From Sinorhizobium sp. B11 (GTDB lineage: Bacteria; Pseudomonadota; Alphaproteobacteria; Rhizobiales; Rhizobiaceae): DNA of 64,000 bases. The notes below the pieces were generated by a model that was not told the origin of the DNA, did not search any database, and saw nothing but the letters and a program-made list of their open reading frames with translations. Position numbers and translations under genes: made by a program. Of this stretch, positions 1-8,284 are shown in pieces (the stretch's first letter is position 1; every line of letters starts with the position of its first letter). The stretch spans positions 3,846,501 to 3,910,500 of the forward strand of contig CP091034.1 in assembly GCA_039725955.1 (NCBI GenBank), read 5' to 3'.

Positions 1-1
1 C

Positions 2-307
2 GTCACGACCGCCGAACGCGCGCCATCCTTCCCTGATATCCCGACTATCGCGGAATCCGGCATTCCAGGATACGAGACCTATACGTGGAACGCACTCTTT
101 GCGCCGGCCAACACCCCGGCCGATGTGATCACTCGCCTGAACGCCTCCGCCAACAAGGCGCTGACCGATCCGGCCGTCGCCGGGCGGATGAAGGAATTTA
201 GTGCAACCATCGTCGGCTCGACACCGGAGGAACTCGGCGCCCATGTGAAGGCCGAGCTTGCGAAATGGAAACCGGTCGTCGACGGCGCCCATATCCAGAT
301 GGAATGA
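2..307 (+). CDS. Bug/TctC-family tripartite tricarboxylate transporter solute-binding protein, 3' end only
   Basis: The reading frame is open from the window edge to TGA at 305-307; about 101 C-terminal residues are visible. The visible part has the late-domain pattern of periplasmic Bug/TctC proteins: a PTIAESGIPGYE stretch followed by WNALFAPANTPADVI and a closing helix that begins with LNASANKALTDP. These proteins bind carboxylates or similar small molecules and feed a TctAB-type secondary transporter in the inner membrane. The transporter partners and the signal peptide lie outside the window, so the substrate cannot be named. The 168 bases after the stop, up to the next gene, show no other gene. 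Confidence 0.8.
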   Translation, partial: VTTAERAPSFPDIPTIAESGIPGYETYTWNALFAPANTPADVITRLNASANKALTDPAVAGRMKEFSATIVGSTPEELGAHVKAELAKWKPVVDGAHIQME

Positions 308-475
308 TCTTCGCGAAAGGGACAGCATGCGGCCAGCCCTTCTCTCGCGCCCGATCCAACCGGCGGCAATTGCACGCCATACAATGGAATTCTAATTAAG
401 GTAGTGGAAAAGCTCACAATTCTGGGCTAGCTTTCTGAAAGCTGATGCACGATTTCAGCTTACCAGGAGGGATCC

Positions 476-664
476 ATGTACAGATTTGAAGTTTACAAGG
501 ATAAGGCCGGTGAATTCCGCTTCCGCTTCAAGGCGTCGAACGGCGAGACCATGTTTTCGTCCGAAGGCTACAAGGCGAAAGCATCCGCGGTGAACGCCAT
601 CGAATCCATCAAGAAGAATTCGCCCGGCGCGGAAGTGGTGGATCAGACAAAGGCGGACGCTTGA
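476..664 (+). CDS. YegP/UPF0339 family (DUF1508) small protein
   Basis: A 62-residue protein consisting of one DUF1508 unit: FEVYKDKAGEFRFRFKASNGE followed by the usual SEGY and a short helix containing the SIKKN segment. Many family members carry two such units; this one has one. It is preceded by a strong ribosome-binding site (aggaggg, 464-470) six bases before ATG, which fixes the start. The biochemical role of the family is not established, and it is often reported as abundant or stress-induced in proteobacteria. It is probably monocistronic. The following 231 bases (665-895) hold no gene on either strand that I can support. Confidence 0.8.
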   Translation: MYRFEVYKDKAGEFRFRFKASNGETMFSSEGYKAKASAVNAIESIKKNSPGAEVVDQTKADA

Positions 665-895
665 CCGGAAGCGGAGGCGGCATCAGTCGCCTCCAGCACT
701 TCCCGCTCAGCGATTTTCTCGCGCCCATTTCGGTGTGATCGATTTTTTTCGGCTGCAATGTCGAAATGAAGACGACTGAGACCTCATTGTTTCGGAACGG
801 CTCGAAGCCGCGCCACCGAAGCATTGCAGCTTGGGCAAATTCGGCCTTACATGCTGCTTGCCCGGTCAAACCCATCAGAGGATCAGGAGTTTCCG

Positions 896-1237
896 ATGCA
901 ATACGCACTTATCATCCGTGAATCTGCAGAAGACTTTGTCCGCCGCAACGACCCCGCCTATCGCGATGGCTGGACGGCCTACACCAAGGCCCTGGTGCAG
1001 GCAGGGATCTTGACCGCCGGCGCCGGCCTGACCCCGCCTGAGACCGGCACGATCGTACGTCGGAAAGGCGAGGACCATGATGTGCAGGATGGTCCCTATC
1101 CGGAAGGCAAGGAACAGCTTGGCGGCTTCTACGTGATCGAGGTACCAGATCTCGATGCCGCGCTCGAATGGGCCACGCGCGTGCCCGTCTCCGAATGGGG
1201 TTCGGTGGAAGTACGGCCGCGGCTGCAATTCGCGTGA
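896..1237 (+). CDS. YciI-family (DGPF domain) protein paired with an ECF sigma factor
   Basis: A 113-residue protein of the YCII/DGPF family. It contains the diagnostic DGPYPEGKEQLGGFYV block and the closing EVPDLDAALEWA helix. The start at 896 is chosen because the family begins MxYxLII and because aggag sits at 887-891; upstream in-frame ATGs add unrelated sequence. The stop is seven bases before the GTG of an ECF sigma factor, so the two are almost certainly co-transcribed. DGPF proteins next to ECF42-type sigma factors are a known pairing, and a partner or sensing role is usually proposed but not proven. A second YciI-family gene lies at 56683. Confidence 0.88.
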   Translation: MQYALIIRESAEDFVRRNDPAYRDGWTAYTKALVQAGILTAGAGLTPPETGTIVRRKGEDHDVQDGPYPEGKEQLGGFYVIEVPDLDAALEWATRVPVSEWGSVEVRPRLQFA

Positions 1238-1244
1238 GGCCGTT

Positions 1245-2495
1245 GTGACATCAGATGCGGGCCGTGTCGCCGAAAGGGTGGCACGGCAATCCTATGGCAA
1301 GCTCATCGCCTTTCTTGCCGCTCGCTCCCGCGATGTTCCGGCAGCGGAGGATGCCTTGTCTGATGCGCTGGCGGCTGCGTTGCGGGTCTGGCCCGAGCGC
1401 GGTATTCCCGACAATCCCGAGGGCTGGCTGCTCACCGCAGCCCGCCGCAACCTCATTCAGGCTGCCCGTCACCGAACCGTGCACGATAATGCCAGTGAAA
1501 CGATTGCGCTGGCCATCGAGGAAGCTGAGGAGCGCTTGAACGATGCACGAAACGCAGACTTTTCCGATGAGCGGCTGAAGCTGCTTTTTGCCTGTACACA
1601 TCCAGCGATCGATCGGTCCGTTCACACGCCGCTGATGCTTCAGACGGTGCTCGGCATTGACGCGAAGACAATCGCACAAGCCTTCGTAATCTCGCCGGAT
1701 GCCATGAGCCAGCGCCTGGTGCGGGCCAAGATCAAGATCCGCGACGCCGGCATTCCCTTCGCCATCCCTGAGCGGCAGATCCTGACGGATCGGCTGGCGG
1801 GCGTACTCTCGGCAATCTATGCCGCCTATGGGCTCGGCTGGGACGGGCTCGATGGCGAGGAAGACAATCGCACCGGCTTAACCGGCGAGGCGATCTGGCT
1901 TGGCCGCGCTCTCATGACGATGCTACCTGAGCAGCCGGAGGTTATCGGGCTCCTCTCATTGATGCTTTATTGCGAGGCGAGAAGGCGTGCACGGCGTGAT
2001 GCCGATGGCACCTACATACCCCTTGAGGAACAGGATACCGGTCTCTGGAACGAAATCATGCTGGCGGAAGCCGATACGTTGCTGCGCAAGGCGGGCACCC
2101 TCGATCGCTTCGGTCCCTTCCAGTGCCAGGCGGCGATCCAGTCCGTCCACGCCACGCGTCGCCGGACGAGCACGACGGACTGGAAGGCGCTCATTACCCT
2201 CTACCGGGCGCTCATCGAGATGAAACCGACACTGGGCTCAAAGGTCAGTCATGCCGCCGTAATCGGCAGGGTCGATGGCGCGGCTCCTGCCATCGCCCTG
2301 TTGGACGGGCTGGAACGACGGGGCGTCGCCAGCTACCAGCCTTACTGGGCCGTGCGGGGACATCTGTTGGCAGACCTCGGTGAAAGCGACGCCGCGGCGG
2401 AAGCCTACAGGATGGCGATCGGCCTCACCGACAGTCCCGCCGTCCGCACCTTCCTCGCTGGCAAGCTTCAGGCCGTTATTTCTCGGTCAGCTTGA
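1245..2495 (+). CDS. RNA polymerase ECF sigma factor with C-terminal DUF6596/TPR-like extension (ECF42 type)
   Basis: About 416 residues. The N-terminal third carries sigma region 2 (PAAEDALSDALAAAL, then WLLTAARRNLIQAARHR). Region 4 follows at about residues 150-190 (LQTVLGIDAKTIAQAF, then MSQRLVRAKIKI). The remaining roughly 220 residues are the helical extension typical of the ECF42 group, which is unusually long for an ECF factor. I chose GTG at 1245 because gagg lies six bases upstream, and the longer frame would run through the YciI gene. No anti-sigma gene is adjacent, as is usual for this group. Its last 20 bases overlap the convergent OmpA-like gene. Confidence 0.88.
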   Translation: MTSDAGRVAERVARQSYGKLIAFLAARSRDVPAAEDALSDALAAALRVWPERGIPDNPEGWLLTAARRNLIQAARHRTVHDNASETIALAIEEAEERLNDARNADFSDERLKLLFACTHPAIDRSVHTPLMLQTVLGIDAKTIAQAFVISPDAMSQRLVRAKIKIRDAGIPFAIPERQILTDRLAGVLSAIYAAYGLGWDGLDGEEDNRTGLTGEAIWLGRALMTMLPEQPEVIGLLSLMLYCEARRRARRDADGTYIPLEEQDTGLWNEIMLAEADTLLRKAGTLDRFGPFQCQAAIQSVHATRRRTSTTDWKALITLYRALIEMKPTLGSKVSHAAVIGRVDGAAPAIALLDGLERRGVASYQPYWAVRGHLLADLGESDAAAEAYRMAIGLTDSPAVRTFLAGKLQAVISRSA

Positions 2496-3507
2496 GCTCT
2501 ATACGACGGTTGGTGGCACGCGCCTCCGGCGTATCGCCCGGTGCGATCGGCTGGAATTCGCCAAAACCTGCCGCAACGAGCCGGTCTGCGGGCACACCCT
2601 GCGCGATCAGGAACTTCACGACCGAAATCGCGCGGGCGGATGAAAGCTCCCAGTTGTCCCGGTAACGACCTGAGCCTGAGAGCGCGACATTGTCCGTATG
2701 GCCATCGACGCGCAGCACCCAGTTGATTTCAGGCGGAATTTCCTTGGCGAGGTCAAGCAGCGCGGCGGCAAGCTTTGCCATTTCCGTCTGGCCATCCGGA
2801 TTGAGGTCGGCGCCGCCGGATGGAAACAGGACTTCAGATTGGAAGACGAAACGGTCTCCGACGACACGGATATTCTCGCGATCCGACAGGATTTCGCGCA
2901 GACGTCCGAAGAAGTCCGACCGGTAGCGGTTGAGTTCCTGCACGCGCGCAGCCAGCGCCACGTTCAGGCGGCGTCCGAGATCGGCGATCTTTGTCTGCGA
3001 CGTCTGATCCTTCTCCTCGGAAGCCTGCAGTGCAGCCTCGACAGCTGCGATCTGGCTGCGCAATGCCGCAATCTGCTGGTTGAGGAGCTCGACCTGACTG
3101 AGGGCACGGTCGCTCACCTGCTTCTGCTCATCAAGCTGCTGCGTCAGCGTTCCAATCTGCTGCTTTGCCGCATCCTGCCCGCCAGCACCAGCGCTGAGTA
3201 ACGCCTGTAACCGCGTTCGCTCGCCCTCGGCACTCGCAAGCGACGCCTGCAGATTGGCGACGGAATCCTGAAGGTCCTGATTGCTGCCCTTCTCCAGCGC
3301 CAGCAACTGCGTGAGCTCGTTGATCTGGCCGTTCAGACGCGTCAGCACTTCGTCCCGACCGCTGATTTCGCGACTGAGAATGAACTGGCCGACAACGAAC
3401 ACTGTGAGAATGAACATGATGGCAATGAGCAGCGTCGACAGCGCATCGACGAAGCCCGGCCAGTAGTCCACCGCGCGTTGGTGGCGACGGTTGCGGCCAA
3501 GAGGCAT
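2476..3507 (-). CDS. MotB/OmpA-like peptidoglycan-binding inner-membrane protein
   Basis: A 343-residue protein with an N-terminal membrane anchor at about residues 24-44. A long alanine/glutamine-rich coiled coil follows at about 50-190, then an OmpA C-terminal domain (LRVDGHTDNVAL, ATNRRIELKL) that would bind peptidoglycan in the periplasm. It lies three bases after the MotA/TolQ-like gene, so the pair forms a stator-like unit. There are no flagellar genes nearby and the coiled coil is long, so I favour a non-flagellar proton-channel/envelope system. Its 3' end overlaps the end of the ECF sigma gene by 20 bases in convergent orientation. Confidence 0.85.
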   Translation of the reverse strand: MPLGRNRRHQRAVDYWPGFVDALSTLLIAIMFILTVFVVGQFILSREISGRDEVLTRLNGQINELTQLLALEKGSNQDLQDSVANLQASLASAEGERTRLQALLSAGAGGQDAAKQQIGTLTQQLDEQKQVSDRALSQVELLNQQIAALRSQIAAVEAALQASEEKDQTSQTKIADLGRRLNVALAARVQELNRYRSDFFGRLREILSDRENIRVVGDRFVFQSEVLFPSGGADLNPDGQTEMAKLAAALLDLAKEIPPEINWVLRVDGHTDNVALSGSGRYRDNWELSSARAISVVKFLIAQGVPADRLVAAGFGEFQPIAPGDTPEARATNRRIELKLTEK

Positions 3508-3510
3508 GGC

Positions 3511-4632
3511 TTACTTGCCCTCGCTCTTTTCGACCTGGCCGGATCGTTCCCGCGCTCTGTCGCTGCCGCGGTCATGCACGCCAATGCGCTCGGCCAGCCG
3601 GTCGAGCGTACGCCGCATCGCCTTCGCTTCGTCCTGCTGCACTTCGATCCAGTCGCGCAGCATCTGCTGCTCGTTGCGCATATTCTTGACGAGGCCCTGG
3701 ATGCCTTCGGCAAGGCTTGCCATGGCGGCAACCGACCGTTGGCTCGTGGGGCCACCGTCTTCGGCAACCTTGCGCAGATATTCCGAGAGCGCCTTCATAT
3801 CTTCCGACGAGCCGCCGGAGACGCCATCGAGCGCCGGCACCGGAATATCCGAGCCGACATCGGTAACAGAGGAGAGCCAGTTCTCCAGCTCCGTATAGAA
3901 ACGGTTCTGTGCACGCCCGGCCTGCAGATCGAGGAAACCGAGGATCAGCGAACCCGAAAGACCGAGCAGCGAGGACGAGAAGGCCTGGCCCATGCCGGAC
4001 AGTGGCGTCGCGAGCCCCTCCTTAAGCGTCGAGAGTACATCGCCCGTGCCGTTCGAACCGGCATCGAGAGACTGGATGACCGAGCTGATCGAGCCGATCG
4101 TGCCGATAAGACCCCAGAAGGTACCGAGCAGGCCGAGGAAGACGAGCAGACCGATCAGATAGCGCGAAACGTCACGCGATTCGTCGAGACGGTTGGCAAT
4201 GGAATCCAGAATGGAGCGCAACGCCGTGGTCGACAATGCAACACCCGACTTGCGGTTGCCGATCAGCGCCCTCATCGGCGCGAGCAGCCGCGGATTGCGG
4301 TTCACCTTCTCTACGCTGCCTGCGGCGCGGAAGGAATTGAACCAGCGCACTTCCGGACGAAGCGACAGCACGTGATTGAAAACGAGAATGATTCCAACGG
4401 CAAGAACACCGAGGATGAGGCCGTTGAGGCCCGGATTATGCATGAAGGCGGTTTGAGTCTGGCGGAACAGGATCGCTGCTATGAAGCCGACGATGATAAG
4501 GAACAACACCATCGTCCAGAAGAACGACATGGGACTGGAGAGTTTGTAGGCGTAGCCACCGGCCGTCTTCTCAGTGGAGCCGAACTCGGCCGCATTCACA
4601 TTTTCCATAGGTTCCTCGGCCTCCGGATTCAT
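3511..4632 (-). CDS. MotA/TolQ/ExbB proton-channel family protein
   Basis: A 373-residue inner-membrane protein. Two hydrophobic segments lie near the N-terminus (WTMVLFLIIVGFIAAIL, then LILGVLAVGIILVF). Two more flank the family core, containing IGLLVFLGLLGTFWGL and later the GMGQAFSSSLLGLSGS segment typical of MotA/TolQ/ExbB channels. The C-terminal ~100 residues are hydrophilic and probably coiled. It is the first gene of a two-gene operon with the OmpA-like partner (three-base gap). Expected role: proton channel that energises the partner across the periplasm. It is not flagellar motA by context. Confidence 0.85.
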   Translation of the reverse strand: MNPEAEEPMENVNAAEFGSTEKTAGGYAYKLSSPMSFFWTMVLFLIIVGFIAAILFRQTQTAFMHNPGLNGLILGVLAVGIILVFNHVLSLRPEVRWFNSFRAAGSVEKVNRNPRLLAPMRALIGNRKSGVALSTTALRSILDSIANRLDESRDVSRYLIGLLVFLGLLGTFWGLIGTIGSISSVIQSLDAGSNGTGDVLSTLKEGLATPLSGMGQAFSSSLLGLSGSLILGFLDLQAGRAQNRFYTELENWLSSVTDVGSDIPVPALDGVSGGSSEDMKALSEYLRKVAEDGGPTSQRSVAAMASLAEGIQGLVKNMRNEQQMLRDWIEVQQDEAKAMRRTLDRLAERIGVHDRGSDRARERSGQVEKSEGK

Positions 4633-4721
4633 TGCAGCCGGAGACTAGATCAACATTGTGCCGAATTGAAGTATGCACCGCGGAAAAGCGGGACTTTACA
4701 ACAGCCTGTTTCCGACACCCG

Positions 4722-5522
4722 TCAGCGGGTCGGAACCGGTCGCTTGACGACTTCCATCAGCGCCTTCTGGATATGCTCGTTGCCGGCGATGATCGAGCCC
4801 GTCTCCAGGATCGACGCGCCGCCATCCCAGTCGGTTGCAAAACCGCCGGCTTCGCGGATGAGCAGAATGCCGGCCGCCATGTCCCAGGGCGACAGTGCCG
4901 TTTCCCAAAAGCCGTCAAAACGGCCGGCGGCCACATAGGCAAGATCGAGCGAGACTGCACCCATGCGGCGAATGCCAGCGACTTCGCCCATGACGTGGCG
5001 GAGTTCGATCAGGAACTTGCCGTGATTGCCCCGGCCGAGATGCGGCACACCGCAACCGATGACGCTGTCGGAAAGCACCCGGCGCGAGGCGACACGCAGG
5101 CGGCGGTCATTGAGGAATGCGCCACCGCCACGCTCTGCCGTGTAGAGCTCGTCCGTCGCCGGATTGAAGACCACGCCTGCGACGATCTCGTTGTTGCGCT
5201 CGAGCGCGATGGAAACGGCAAAGGCCGGGATACCATGCAGGAAGTTGGTCGTGCCGTCGAGCGGATCGACGATCCAGCGGTGCGCACCGTCGGTACCCTT
5301 GATCTCTTCGCTCTCCTCGCCAAGGAAGCCATAGGTCGGACGAGCCTTGAGAAGCTCCTCCTTGACGATCTTCTCTGCCTTGCGGTCGGCATTCGAAACG
5401 AAGTCGCCCGGTCCCTTCACCGATACCTGCAGGTTCTGCACTTCCCCGAAATCACGCCCCAGCGACTTGCCTGCCTTGATGGCAGCCTGAACCATGACAT
5501 TGAGAAGAGCTGAACGGGCCAT
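4722..5522 (-). CDS. suhB: inositol monophosphatase family protein (SuhB-like)
   Basis: A 266-residue protein with the complete IMPase metal-site signature: FLGEESEEI supplies the glutamate, WIVDPLDGTTNF is the central D-P-L-D-G-T motif, and WDMAAGILLIREAGG is the C-terminal motif. The family hydrolyses inositol-1-phosphate or related sugar phosphates in a Mg-dependent way; SuhB orthologues also act on rRNA transcription antitermination. A GC-rich inverted repeat overlaps its stop codon (about 4712-4732). It appears monocistronic. The symbol follows the family; the substrate is not determined from sequence. Confidence 0.87.
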   Translation of the reverse strand: MARSALLNVMVQAAIKAGKSLGRDFGEVQNLQVSVKGPGDFVSNADRKAEKIVKEELLKARPTYGFLGEESEEIKGTDGAHRWIVDPLDGTTNFLHGIPAFAVSIALERNNEIVAGVVFNPATDELYTAERGGGAFLNDRRLRVASRRVLSDSVIGCGVPHLGRGNHGKFLIELRHVMGEVAGIRRMGAVSLDLAYVAAGRFDGFWETALSPWDMAAGILLIREAGGFATDWDGGASILETGSIIAGNEHIQKALMEVVKRPVPTR

Positions 5523-5696
5523 GTGGGCATTTTCCTTGGATAATACGGGACGCGCTGTCAGGGGCGGGATATGTCCCTGAACGCCGAAAGCGACAGCGCT
5601 GCATAGATTGGCGGCCTCAAGACCACAAAATCAGGAAAATTTCAAGGGGAATGCCGCATGGCGGGGTTGCAACAGCAAAGGATAGTTCCCAAATTA

Positions 5697-5718
5697 TTCT
5701 GGACAGATCAGTCTGGAA
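5697..5718. promoter_or_regulatory. Candidate TetR operator, site 1
   Basis: A 22-bp imperfect dyad of form TTCTGGAC-N6-GTCTGGAA, ending 16 bases before the ATG of the TetR gene. A near-identical dyad (18 of 22 bases matching by eye) lies in front of the next gene at 6348-6369. Same length, same spacer, same distance to ATG: this fits an operator read by the TetR protein encoded here. Function is inferred. Confidence 0.55.
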
Positions 5719-5734
5719 AGATTATTGAGGCGTC

Positions 5735-6313
5735 ATGGCAAGGCATAAGGAATTCGATCGCGACACAGCGCTCAAGGCGGCCATCACCGTGTTCGCCGAA
5801 CACGGCTACGAGGGCACCTCGACTGATGCGTTGCTGTCGGCCATGAAGATCAGCCGGCAAAGCATGTACGATACTTTCGGCGACAAGCGCAGCCTCTATC
5901 TGGCAGCGCTCGACCGCTACAATACCGACAGCGTCTCTCAACTCGTGGCCGACCTGGGCCGCGATACGACACCATTGGAAGCCTTGGAGGAGACGCTCAT
6001 CGCCTTTGCCTCCCGCCCCGAGACCGAAGCTGGCCGTGGCTGCCTCGGCGTCAGCGCCGTATGCGAGTTCGGACGGACGGACAGTGAAATCTCCGATCTG
6101 ACCGACCAGGCATCCCGCCGGCTTTCATCCGCCGTGAAGACGATCCTTGAGGAAGGAAAGAAACGGGGCGAGGTCGCAGATGAAGTCGATACCACCGATG
6201 CCGTGCAGTTCCTTGGCTCGACCCTCTCAGGCATGAAGGTCAGCGCCCGCAACGGTGCCTCCCCTGAAGCGCTCCGCGGCATAGCCCGTCTCGCCATTCG
6301 AAGCCTCCGCTAA
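5735..6313 (+). CDS. TetR/AcrR family transcriptional regulator
   Basis: A 192-residue regulator. An N-terminal helix-turn-helix occupies about residues 8-54: ALKAAITVFAEHGYEG, then TDALLSAMKISRQSMYDTFGDK. The C-terminal ligand domain resembles that of single-target repressors adjacent to oxidoreductases (an R-P-E-T-E-A-G-R-G-C segment). It lies 70 bases upstream of an SDR gene in the same direction. Both genes are preceded by the same 22-bp dyad, which suggests autoregulation and control of the SDR. The inducer is unknown. Confidence 0.88.
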   Translation: MARHKEFDRDTALKAAITVFAEHGYEGTSTDALLSAMKISRQSMYDTFGDKRSLYLAALDRYNTDSVSQLVADLGRDTTPLEALEETLIAFASRPETEAGRGCLGVSAVCEFGRTDSEISDLTDQASRRLSSAVKTILEEGKKRGEVADEVDTTDAVQFLGSTLSGMKVSARNGASPEALRGIARLAIRSLR

Positions 6314-6347
6314 AACCGGAAGTCCAAATTCGATTCCGCATACTCAA

Positions 6348-6369
6348 TTCTAGACTAAACAATCCAGAA
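6348..6369. promoter_or_regulatory. Candidate TetR operator, site 2
   Basis: Dyad TTCTAGAC-N6-ATCCAGAA, 14 bases before the SDR start codon. It matches the dyad at 5697-5718 in length, half-site sequence and position, and is followed by a purine-rich ribosome-binding region. Likely binds the TetR protein at 5735-6313 (inference). Confidence 0.55.
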
Positions 6370-6383
6370 AGAAAGGAACTACA

Positions 6384-7124
6384 ATGTCCCAACCACTTGC
6401 CGGCAAGATCGCCCTCGTAACCGGCGGCTCGCGCGGAATCGGTGCCGCAATCGTCCGCCGTCTCAGCAGCGACGGCGCGGCCGTTGCCTTCACCTATTCC
6501 GCCTCCGACGATAAGGCGAAGGCCATCGTTGCCGAAATCGAGGCGAAGGGCGCGAAAGCACTGGCCATCAAGGCTGACAGCGCCGATCCGAAAGCCGTCC
6601 AGAACGCGGTCGATCAGACCGTCTCGGCATTCGGCGGCATCGATATTCTCGTCAATAGCGCCGGAATTCTCATGCTGAATTCAGTAGAGAATTTTCCCCT
6701 CGAAGACTTCGACCGCATGTTCGCAGTTAATGTCCGCGCCGTCTTCGCGGGCACGCAGGCAGCCGTGCGCCACATGAAAGCGGGCGGACGCGTTATCACC
6801 ATCGGCAGCATTGTCGCCGACCGCAGCGGTTTTCCGACCTCGTCGGTCTATGCCATGACCAAGGGGGCGGTCGCTGCCATGACACGTGGCCTTGCCCGCG
6901 ATCTCGGCCCGCGCGGTATCACCGTGAACAATATCCAGCCAGGCCCGACGGCGACGGACATGAACTCGGACGAGACAGGCCATGAGCGACTGAAGCAATT
7001 GATGGCGCTCGGGCGCATCGGCGAGGATAAGGAAATCGCCAGCTTCGCCGCCTATCTCGCGAGCCCGGAAGCGTCCTTCATCACCGGCGCCAGCCTGACG
7101 ATCGATGGCGGATATCTCGCCTGA
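6384..7124 (+). CDS. SDR family NAD(P)-dependent oxidoreductase (FabG-like)
   Basis: A 246-residue classical short-chain dehydrogenase. The nucleotide motif is VTGGSRGIGAAI, NSAG follows after strand 4, catalytic S-x11-YAMTK is present, and the C-terminal ITGASLTIDGGYLA block is standard. All catalytic residues are intact, so it should be an active oxidoreductase; the substrate is not evident. Start at 6384 with gaaaggaac upstream. It is probably repressed by the upstream TetR, given the shared dyad at 6348. Convergent with cheB, with an inverted repeat between them. Confidence 0.9.
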   Translation: MSQPLAGKIALVTGGSRGIGAAIVRRLSSDGAAVAFTYSASDDKAKAIVAEIEAKGAKALAIKADSADPKAVQNAVDQTVSAFGGIDILVNSAGILMLNSVENFPLEDFDRMFAVNVRAVFAGTQAAVRHMKAGGRVITIGSIVADRSGFPTSSVYAMTKGAVAAMTRGLARDLGPRGITVNNIQPGPTATDMNSDETGHERLKQLMALGRIGEDKEIASFAAYLASPEASFITGASLTIDGGYLA

Positions 7125-7133
7125 TTCCGAAAA

Positions 7134-7158
7134 AGCGGCGGCGCGATGCGCTGCCGCT
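7134..7158. terminator. Inverted repeat between convergent SDR and cheB genes
   Basis: AGCGGC at 7134-7139 pairs with GCCGCT at 7153-7158, with further partial pairing inside. It lies just after the SDR stop (7124) and just before the cheB stop (7178). There is no clear T-run, so it is a candidate bidirectional terminator only. Confidence 0.4.
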
Positions 7159-7177
7159 CCAGCATTCAGTTCGGAAT

Positions 7178-8275
7178 TCAAGACTTCTGCTGTGTGATCA
7201 GCACTTCGCGGGCGATCTGGTCGAGCGGCAGGATACGGTCCACGCCGCCCTTGGCGATCGCTTCCTTCGGCATGCCGAAGACGACCGAACTCGCCTCGTC
7301 CTGGGCAACGGTGTAGGCGCCGGCCTGATGCATTTCCAGCATGCCGCGCGCACCATCGTCCCCCATTCCCGTCATGATGATCCCCATCGCGTTCGACCCC
7401 GCAGAACGGGCAGCGGAACGGAACAGCACATCAACGGACGGACGGTGGCGGGAAACCAGCGGGCCGGGCTTGACGGATACGTAATATCGCGCGCCCTGCC
7501 GCTCCAGTAGCATATGCTTGTCGCCCGGCGCGATCAGCACGTGACCGCGCAACACCGGATCACCATCGGCCGCCTCCTTGACCTCGACTTCACAGAGACC
7601 GTTGAGACGTTTGGCGAATGCTGCGGTGAACTTCTCCGGCATGTGCTGGACGATGACCATGCCCGGCGCATTGGCCGGCAGCGCTTCCAGAAATTCGCGC
7701 AGGGCTTCCGTTCCGCCAGTGGAAGCACCGACGCAGACGACCATTTCAGTTGTCTTCGCCATTGCCCGACCGCTTGGCGGCGGCAGCATCGCATCGGCCG
7801 TCAGCTTCTTGGCCGGGCCTTCCGCCGAGGCTGAACGGACGCTTCCCGCAGTACGGCGCGTATTGGCAAGCCGCGCATGCGAAGCGCTCTTGACCACTTC
7901 GCGGATGCGCATGGCATCGTCCGCCAGGCTATCCGCCGCTCCGATCTTCGATTTCAGGATGATGTCGACGGCACCCGCCTCAAGCGCCTGCAGCAGAGTT
8001 TCCGAACCCGCTTCCGTCAGCGAGGAGCACATGACGACCGGAATCGGTCGTTGCGACATGAGCTTTCGCAGGAAGGTGATGCCATCCATGCGCGGCATCT
8101 CGACATCGAGGGTGATGACATCAGGGATCTCTTCCTGGATCTTGCGCGCCGCCATGAATGGATCGGAGGCGACGGCCATGACTTCGATCTCCGGGTCTTC
8201 TTCCAGAACCCGTGTCAGCGTCTGCCTGACGCTGGCGGAATCGTCGATGATGAGGACGCGGACTTTTTTGGCCAT
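7178..8275 (-). CDS. cheB: Chemotaxis protein-glutamate methylesterase/glutaminase CheB
   Basis: A 365-residue protein. The receiver domain covers about residues 1-120, with phosphoacceptor D57 in the segment ITLDVEMPRMDG. A linker follows, then the CheB methylesterase domain with catalytic Ser in VGASTGGTEAL, His in IVQHMPEKF and Asp in GMGDDGARGM. It demethylates or deamidates the receptors encoded upstream and is activated by phosphorylation from CheA. It is the last gene of the che locus, nine bases after cheR. Receiver and esterase active sites are intact. Confidence 0.96.
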   Translation of the reverse strand: MAKKVRVLIIDDSASVRQTLTRVLEEDPEIEVMAVASDPFMAARKIQEEIPDVITLDVEMPRMDGITFLRKLMSQRPIPVVMCSSLTEAGSETLLQALEAGAVDIILKSKIGAADSLADDAMRIREVVKSASHARLANTRRTAGSVRSASAEGPAKKLTADAMLPPPSGRAMAKTTEMVVCVGASTGGTEALREFLEALPANAPGMVIVQHMPEKFTAAFAKRLNGLCEVEVKEAADGDPVLRGHVLIAPGDKHMLLERQGARYYVSVKPGPLVSRHRPSVDVLFRSAARSAGSNAMGIIMTGMGDDGARGMLEMHQAGAYTVAQDEASSVVFGMPKEAIAKGGVDRILPLDQIAREVLITQQKS

Positions 8276-8284
8276 AGGACCCTC

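Noticed and set aside
1155..1244. Longer N-terminus for the ECF sigma factor starting inside the YciI gene
   Set aside because: It would overlap YciI out of frame and add non-family residues; GTG 1245 has a suitable ribosome-binding site.
2476..4632. Zorya-type anti-phage system
   Set aside because: Only the ZorAB-like stator shape is present; no ZorC/D/E-type genes are adjacent, so a defence call is not supported.
3478..4938. Long plus-strand open frame (486 residues) across the MotA/OmpA pair
   Set aside because: It is antisense to two clear family members, and its product has no family pattern; a high-GC shadow.
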